Source: CAYTXJ01 sp965613025 (GTDB lineage Bacteria; Desulfobacterota; DSM-4660; Desulfatiglandales; JALVMZ01). Taken from it: 20,328 nucleotides of DNA. The notes beneath the pieces were generated by a model. It had not been told where the DNA came from. It saw only the letters and a list, made by a program, of their open reading frames with translations, and searched no databases. Position 1 is the first letter of the stretch. Each line of letters starts with the position of its first letter. Of the stretch, positions 16,348 to 20,328 are shown one piece after another. The translations under genes were made by a program, and so were the position numbers. Where the stretch lies: positions 1 through 20,328 of the forward strand of contig CBFDUE010000043.1 of NCBI GenBank assembly GCA_965613025.1, in the 5' to 3' direction.

Positions 16348-17633
16348 ATGGCTGATACAAAAGCTAATATTACCTCAGATCATCACAGGGTGATTATATT
16401 AATTATTTTCGTCCTGTCTCAGCTCATTCTCTCAATCGCAGGATATAGCTGGGGCCCGCTTGCACCGTTTCTAAGAGACACAATGTCTTTGAGTGGAACA
16501 CAAATAGGCAGCATAAGTTCGACATTCTATTTTGCTGCTGCTCTGTCGGCTTTACCTGCAGGGGTTGTCGTTGATTGTTTTGGAGTGAGAAATAGCATCC
16601 TCTTATGGTTAGGACTAACTGGTGTGCCTTTGTTTTTTTTAGACCTTGCACACAGTTATTATTCAATTTTTTTGATTATTGTTGCGGTTGCCGGAATCGG
16701 TTATGGAATGGGAAATCCGGTAGCATCAAAGGGCCTCTTCATATGGTTTGATCAAAAAACAAGAGGTACTGTCTTTGGGCTGAGGCAATCTGCTGTAACT
16801 GTTGGGGTGGATTAGCTGGTATATTGTTGGTTTTTCTTTCCAAGAGGCTGGGGCCCTTTGCAGCAATGCAGGTTGTTGGATTAATGATTATGGCCATGAT
16901 AGTATTTGCTTTCACCCTTTATCGGAATCCAAGAGGTGACAGAGATAATAAAAAGAATTTATTATCAAAAGATAGCCGCTCTTTAACATCTGAATTCAGG
17001 GGGCTTTTTACTAATAAGGCATTACTTGCCATATCAGTGGTTATGGCGATGCTTGGGTTTGCACAAGGCATCATTGTTACTTTCCTGTTGCTCTATATAA
17101 ATGAAATGCTTGGTTACTCATTGACCGCAGCGGGTTCGCTTTTTGCTATCGTGATGATCAGCGGTACGGTTGGCAGGATTTTTTGGGGGGTAGTTAGTGA
17201 CCGTCTATTCAATGGGAGACGAAAGCCGATTTTGATGACTATATGTGGGCTGGCCGCCTTGAGTATTACCATATTGGCCCTTTGTAAAAAAACTTGTCCA
17301 CAATGGTTCTTGCTTCCTATAATTGTTGTGATAGGCCTTTCCACTTTGGGCTGGAATGGTATTGCCATGGTTATGGTAACAGAAGTCAGCAGCGATAAAA
17401 AGACCGCTACCTCCGTAGGCTTTGCCTCGACAATTTCCTGGTCTGGCCTTTTCCTTGGTCCAGTGACCTTTGGGAGAGTGACGGACTCTTTTGGATATTT
17501 TTATGGCTGGATGTTTTTAGTGGTGCTGTGCCTCTTTTCTGTTATTTTCTCCTTTTTTGTGCCAGGTTCAGATCAACATCCGCTGGAGAGTTCACCCGGA
17601 CAACCTTCAAAAGGGAGGTGGGCTGGTGCTTAA
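16348..17633 (+). pseudogene. MFS transporter, frameshifted
   Basis: Two adjacent frames together encode one major facilitator protein of about 428 residues: an N-terminal half (16348 to about 16812) and a C-terminal half (from about 16809 to 17633). The first frame ends at TAG 16813-16815 in mid-protein. Restoring a single G in the G-rich GGGGTGG tract (16804-16810) gives a continuous TVGVGLAGILL membrane helix, so one base is missing. It would be an inner-membrane carboxylate or related permease of the oxalate/nitrate-type MFS groups. The exact substrate is not readable. Whether the lesion is real, a phase-variable tract or a sequencing error cannot be decided. It starts 36 bases after the carboxyltransferase with only a weak ribosome site. 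Confidence 0.8.
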
Positions 17634-17648
17634 AAAGTTTGGGATCTT

Positions 17649-17662
17649 ACCGATATATCGGT
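17649..17662. promoter_or_regulatory. 14-bp perfect palindrome, possible TetR-type operator
   Basis: ACCGATATATCGGT is fully self-complementary and sits about 40 bases before the start codon of the acyl-CoA dehydrogenase relic. ACCG...CGGT palindromes are common as operators of TetR-family regulators of acyl-CoA genes. No TetR gene is in the window, so the assignment is by resemblance only. Confidence 0.35.
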
Positions 17663-17702
17663 CCTAATAAAAGACACATTTCTTGTTGAAAAGAGAGTAA
17701 AG

Positions 17703-17747
17703 ATGGAATATAGACTTACAGATGAACAGAAAATGCTATAGGATATG
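17703..17747 (+). pseudogene. N-terminal relic of an acyl-CoA dehydrogenase
   Basis: ATG 17703 opens 12 codons reading MEYRLTDEQKML, then TAG, then DM. Acyl-CoA dehydrogenases very commonly begin with this kind of sequence (MEYxLTEEQKMLQDM), so the TAG stands where CAG (Gln) is expected. Homology stops at the ATG of the iron-sulfur gene at 17745, which is in the same frame. This looks like a deletion or recombination junction that removed nearly the whole dehydrogenase. The short frame might now act as a leader giving translational coupling, since its stop is three bases from the next ATG. Confidence 0.7.
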
Positions 17748-18854
17748 GATCTTGTTACCCAGATAGATTTGTGTATGGAGTGTGAAATTTGCTCTGATGT
17801 CTGTCAAATCTATTTGACAGCCCCCAAACAAGTGTATTTACCCATATCAAGGCTTAAGGCAGCCGGTAAAATCCTCCAGGGGGAAAAAGCTAGTTTGGAA
17901 GAGATAGAAGGTCTTTATAGCTGTCTAAAATGTGAGCGTTGCCTCAAAGTGTGCCCAGAAGAAATAGATATACCTCAAATCATCCGAAAAGCTCAGGGAG
18001 AACTCATAAAAAAAGAAGATACCCCATTATTAGTGAATAAGGTGAAAGAGCAAATGGAGGCAATCCGAAAGACAGGTAATCCAAAACTTGGGCCACCGGA
18101 AAAGAGATGGGAATGGTTGCCAGAGAAATTCCCTAAGAAAGAATCGGAGACTCTACTTTTTGTTGGTTGCATGCCTTCTTATTGGCTGAAGGATATTGCT
18201 ATCTCATCATACCTTCTGCTTAGAAAATTAGCTATTGATTTTACCATGACAAAAGAAGAGGTCTGCTGTGGACATTACCTATACAATATGGGAGAGAGTG
18301 AGCTTGCCAGGGGGCAATTCATTGAGAATATCGAGAATTTCAATCGATTAGGAATAAGAAGAATTATTACTCTTTGCCCTGGTTGCTATCGTACTTTCAA
18401 GGACTGGCTTCCAGAATTACTTGGGGAAATGGACCTGAAAGTATTCCATATAGTTGAAGTATTGCTTCCTGTGCTAAAAGAAAGAGGTGAGACCAAAGGT
18501 CTAAGATATCATAGAAACTCAGAGTCTACCTATCATGACCCTTGCGAATTGGCAAGGGTTGGGGGGATTTATGAAGAACCCAGAGAAATATTGAGATTAT
18601 GTGGTATTAATTTAATAGAAATGGAAGAAAATAAGGTCCTGGCGCCATGTTGTGGGGGAGGTGGAGGAGTGGCTGGAAATTTCTTAGACTTAGCTATAGA
18701 TATAGCTGCTCAGGTTCTTGATAACGTCCCAACAAGAGATGTAATAACCTCCTGCCCAGCATGTTTTCTCCGCCTAAGTCATGCTTCCAAGAAGAGACAG
18801 AAAGGTAAAAGGGTATATTACGTGAGTCAGGTAATAAAGGAAACAATATTATAG
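17745..18854 (+). CDS. HdrD/GlcF-like iron-sulfur oxidoreductase
   Basis: 369 residues, no membrane segment. Two ferredoxin-type 4Fe-4S motifs come first: CMECEICSDVC (10-20) and CLKCERCLKVC (60-70). Two CCG domains follow, with Cys142, CC174-175, C211xxC214 and then Cys267, CC302-303, C337xxC340. The arrangement is that of the HdrD, GlcF and related CCG proteins, which pass electrons between flavoproteins and other acceptors. In this context it may take electrons from an acyl-CoA dehydrogenase or electron-transfer flavoprotein. The preceding relic of a dehydrogenase fits that idea. The start has no good Shine-Dalgarno, so translation may depend on coupling to the relic frame. Confidence 0.88.
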   Translation: MDLVTQIDLCMECEICSDVCQIYLTAPKQVYLPISRLKAAGKILQGEKASLEEIEGLYSCLKCERCLKVCPEEIDIPQIIRKAQGELIKKEDTPLLVNKVKEQMEAIRKTGNPKLGPPEKRWEWLPEKFPKKESETLLFVGCMPSYWLKDIAISSYLLLRKLAIDFTMTKEEVCCGHYLYNMGESELARGQFIENIENFNRLGIRRIITLCPGCYRTFKDWLPELLGEMDLKVFHIVEVLLPVLKERGETKGLRYHRNSESTYHDPCELARVGGIYEEPREILRLCGINLIEMEENKVLAPCCGGGGGVAGNFLDLAIDIAAQVLDNVPTRDVITSCPACFLRLSHASKKRQKGKRVYYVSQVIKETIL

Positions 18855-18893
18855 GCATAATCGAAAAATATATAATTTGAAAGGTTAGGCAAG

Positions 18894-18974
18894 ATGAAAA
18901 ACAATAGATCTTTAGGTACCTACTTTATAGATTTTGAGAAGGATATATGGACTGCTGAATATGACCAAGTTTAA
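18894..18974 (+). other. Possible 26-residue small ORF or gene relic
   Basis: ATG 18894 opens 26 codons (MKNNRSLGTYFIDFEKDIWT then AEYDQV) ending at TAA 18972-18974, preceded by AAAGG at about 18880. The composition looks protein-like, but no family is recognised. It lies in the 152-base gap before the CoA-transferase, near another gene relic, so a decayed gene start is one reading and a chance frame another. Confidence 0.3.
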
Positions 18975-19006
18975 AGTTAAAATAATATGATGGGAGGTAA
19001 AACAAG

Positions 19007-20203
19007 ATGGCTTTACCCTTGGAAGGTATACGAATCCTAGATTTCACAAATTTTGTTCCAGGTCAAATACCTACTCTAATTTTTGCAGAAATGGGCGCGG
19101 ATGTGATAAAGATTGAAAGGAGTAATTTCAGAAAAAGAATTTACAGTATAACACATGGCGGAAAAGAGCCTACAGATGAACTGATGAAACGATGGACAGC
19201 TGCTAATACTTTAGACCGCAGCAAAAAGAGCATTGTTCTGGATCTTAAATCTAATGCTGGACGAGAGATCTTTTTCAGGTTAGCAAAACAATCAGATGTT
19301 GTGATAGAACAGAATAGACCTGGAGTAATGAAAAGTCTGGGCATTGATTATGAGACTGTTAGTAAAATTAATACCCGGATTATTTACTGCTCCCTCACAG
19401 GGTATGGACAGGATGGGCCTTATAGTCCCTTGCCAGGGCGTGACCTAACTTGTATGGGGGTAAGCGGTATACTCAGTGTTGTCAATGAAGGCGCTTTCCC
19501 TCCCATAGTGCCAGGAATTAAGATAGCTGATCTTGCCGGAGCTATGTATGCTACCATAGGTATTTTATTGGCATTGGCAGCTAGAGAAAAGACAGGCCGT
19601 GGACAGTTTGTTGATATAGCCATGATGGATGGTGCCATATCTTGGCTTACAGCACCACTTATCCGTTACTTTGAAGATGGTCAGGTTCAGCCAAATAAGG
19701 GAGAGGTTTTTCTGAGTGGAAAGAGGCCCGCATACAACATTTACAAAGCCAAAGATGGCAAATACCTATGCATTGCAATCCGCGAACCTCATTTTTGGGA
19801 AAAGTTATGTGAGAAATTGGGCCGAGAAGACCTGATCCCTTATCAAAATCCTGGTGATGAAAAGGTAAACGAGACAATTGCGGAATTTAGAAACATTTTT
19901 CTTACTAAAACCAGAGATGAATGGATTGATTTGTTAAAAGATGTAGGGGTGAACAAGGTCCATGAGTTTGATGATCTTGTCTCTGATCCGCATGCGCTTC
20001 ATAGAAATATGTTTATAGATGTCACTACACCGGGGGTTGGTACCTTTAAACAGACTGGTTGTCCCATTAAGTTATCAGAGACACCTTACAAGGTTAAAAA
20101 TCCTCCTCCTGCCCCTGGACAGGATACGTTAAGTATTCTAAAGGACTTGAATTATTCTCAAAAAGAGATAGACGAGTTTTATGCATCAAAAATAGTTGAA
20201 TAG
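19007..20203 (+). CDS. Class III CoA-transferase (CaiB/BaiF family)
   Basis: 398 residues, normal for the family that moves CoA between carboxylic acids, or racemises 2-methylacyl-CoA. The N-terminal LEGIRILDFTNFVPGQ (5-20), the AEMGADVIKIE block (27-37), GYGQDGPY (132-139) and the KIADLAGAMYA motif with the expected nucleophile Asp175 are all present. The His of alpha-methylacyl-CoA racemase (GHD) is Arg145 here (GRDL), which favours a transferase over a racemase. GGGAGG precedes the ATG closely (about 18992-18997). It could supply an alternative route to the CoA ester, for example with succinyl-CoA or acetyl-CoA as donor. The 152-base upstream gap suggests it may be a separate unit. Confidence 0.9.
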   Translation: MALPLEGIRILDFTNFVPGQIPTLIFAEMGADVIKIERSNFRKRIYSITHGGKEPTDELMKRWTAANTLDRSKKSIVLDLKSNAGREIFFRLAKQSDVVIEQNRPGVMKSLGIDYETVSKINTRIIYCSLTGYGQDGPYSPLPGRDLTCMGVSGILSVVNEGAFPPIVPGIKIADLAGAMYATIGILLALAAREKTGRGQFVDIAMMDGAISWLTAPLIRYFEDGQVQPNKGEVFLSGKRPAYNIYKAKDGKYLCIAIREPHFWEKLCEKLGREDLIPYQNPGDEKVNETIAEFRNIFLTKTRDEWIDLLKDVGVNKVHEFDDLVSDPHALHRNMFIDVTTPGVGTFKQTGCPIKLSETPYKVKNPPPAPGQDTLSILKDLNYSQKEIDEFYASKIVE

Positions 20204-20207
20204 GAGC

Positions 20208-20297
20208 GATTTAACAAAACTTTTTGGACAGTTGCTGGAGGAAGAGGCGGCCAAAAGCCTTGTCAAGACCGGATCACTACTTGAAAAATGTAAATAA
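20208..20297 (+). other. Possible short coding relic after the CoA-transferase
   Basis: An open stretch reads SDLTKLFGQLLEEEAAKSLV and then KTGSLLEKCK before TAA 20295-20297. It has a balanced, protein-like composition but only a TTG (20196) as possible start, overlapping the preceding gene. It may be a fragment of a deleted gene. No family is recognised and chance is quite possible. Confidence 0.25.
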
Positions 20298-20313
20298 GTT
20301 AGTGCCAACTATG

Positions 20314-20328
20314 GAGAGCTTTGAATTT
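20314..20328. repeat. Half of the GAGAGCTTTGAA palindrome at right edge
   Basis: GAGAGCTTTGAA at 20314-20325 is identical to the left arm of the palindrome at 1808-1819. The window ends before the second arm would appear. Together with the copies at 68-79 and 1807-1835, it suggests that the same dispersed element flanks the catabolic genes on both sides. Confidence 0.5.

Noticed and set aside
16804..16826. Programmed ribosomal frameshift in the MFS gene
   Set aside because: No clear slippery heptamer with downstream stem was seen. A lost base in the G-rich tract is simpler.
17739..17741. Pyrrolysine or other readthrough at the TAG before the iron-sulfur gene
   Set aside because: Dehydrogenase similarity ends immediately afterwards, so readthrough would not restore that protein. 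A relic with a stop is the simpler reading.
19007..20203. Alpha-methylacyl-CoA racemase
   Set aside because: The catalytic His of the racemase GHD motif is Arg145 here, while the transferase-type Asp175 is present.

Overview
The window reads as a catabolic gene island from an anaerobic, probably Desulfobacterota-like (deltaproteobacterial) bacterium. This placement is inference from gene content: an NtrC-type sigma-54 activator, a TRAP transporter, many acyl-CoA enzymes, a soluble HdrD-like iron-sulfur protein and a class III CoA-transferase. No rRNA, tRNA, CRISPR array or transposase was seen.

Layout. Positions 1-278 are non-coding and carry dispersed-repeat-like DNA. A PAS-AAA-Fis sigma-54 regulator lies on the minus strand (279-1694). 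A 524-base divergent intergenic region follows, with a GC-rich hairpin, a 13-bp-arm palindrome and a convincing -24/-12 promoter (2106-2121) facing right. Every clear gene from 2219 onward is on the plus strand, mostly with short gaps and strong Shine-Dalgarno sites, so 2219 to about 16311 looks like one long operon. The order is MmgE/PrpD protein 1, acyl-CoA ligase, B12-mutase large and small subunits, TRAP DctP, DctQ and DctM, a small Cys-containing V4R/ATC-hydrolase-like protein, a nitronate-monooxygenase-type flavoprotein, crotonase 1, MmgE/PrpD protein 2 (interrupted by an in-frame TGA), crotonase 2 and an acyl-CoA carboxyltransferase. After this come an MFS transporter with a frameshift, a 12-codon relic of an acyl-CoA dehydrogenase, an HdrD/GlcF-like iron-sulfur protein and a CaiB/BaiF CoA-transferase.

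How the genes may work together (inference). The TRAP system would import a carboxylate, probably a di- or tricarboxylate, and the ligase or the CoA-transferase would make its CoA ester. The mutase keeps the Tyr and Arg that hold the free carboxylate in methylmalonyl-CoA mutase, so it would turn a substituted succinyl-CoA into a substituted malonyl-CoA. The PccB/MmdA-like carboxyltransferase would remove the extra carboxyl group. The crotonases, flavoprotein and iron-sulfur protein would serve beta-oxidation-like steps. This ligase-mutase-carboxyltransferase logic resembles the lower pathway for alkylsuccinates formed by fumarate addition, but no glycyl-radical enzyme is present. The two MmgE/PrpD proteins suggest a dehydratase, decarboxylase or epimerase step on a (hydroxy)polycarboxylate. 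The substrate is unknown.

The most striking signal is at 13340-13382. The TGA that interrupts the second MmgE/PrpD gene is followed at SECIS-like distance by a hairpin with a perfect 7-bp stem and a UGGU loop, and the reading frame stays open and colinear with the intact paralogue. This could be a selenocysteine codon in a family not known to me to contain selenoproteins. The competing explanation is decay or sequence error, which gains weight from the frameshifted MFS gene and the truncated dehydrogenase further right.
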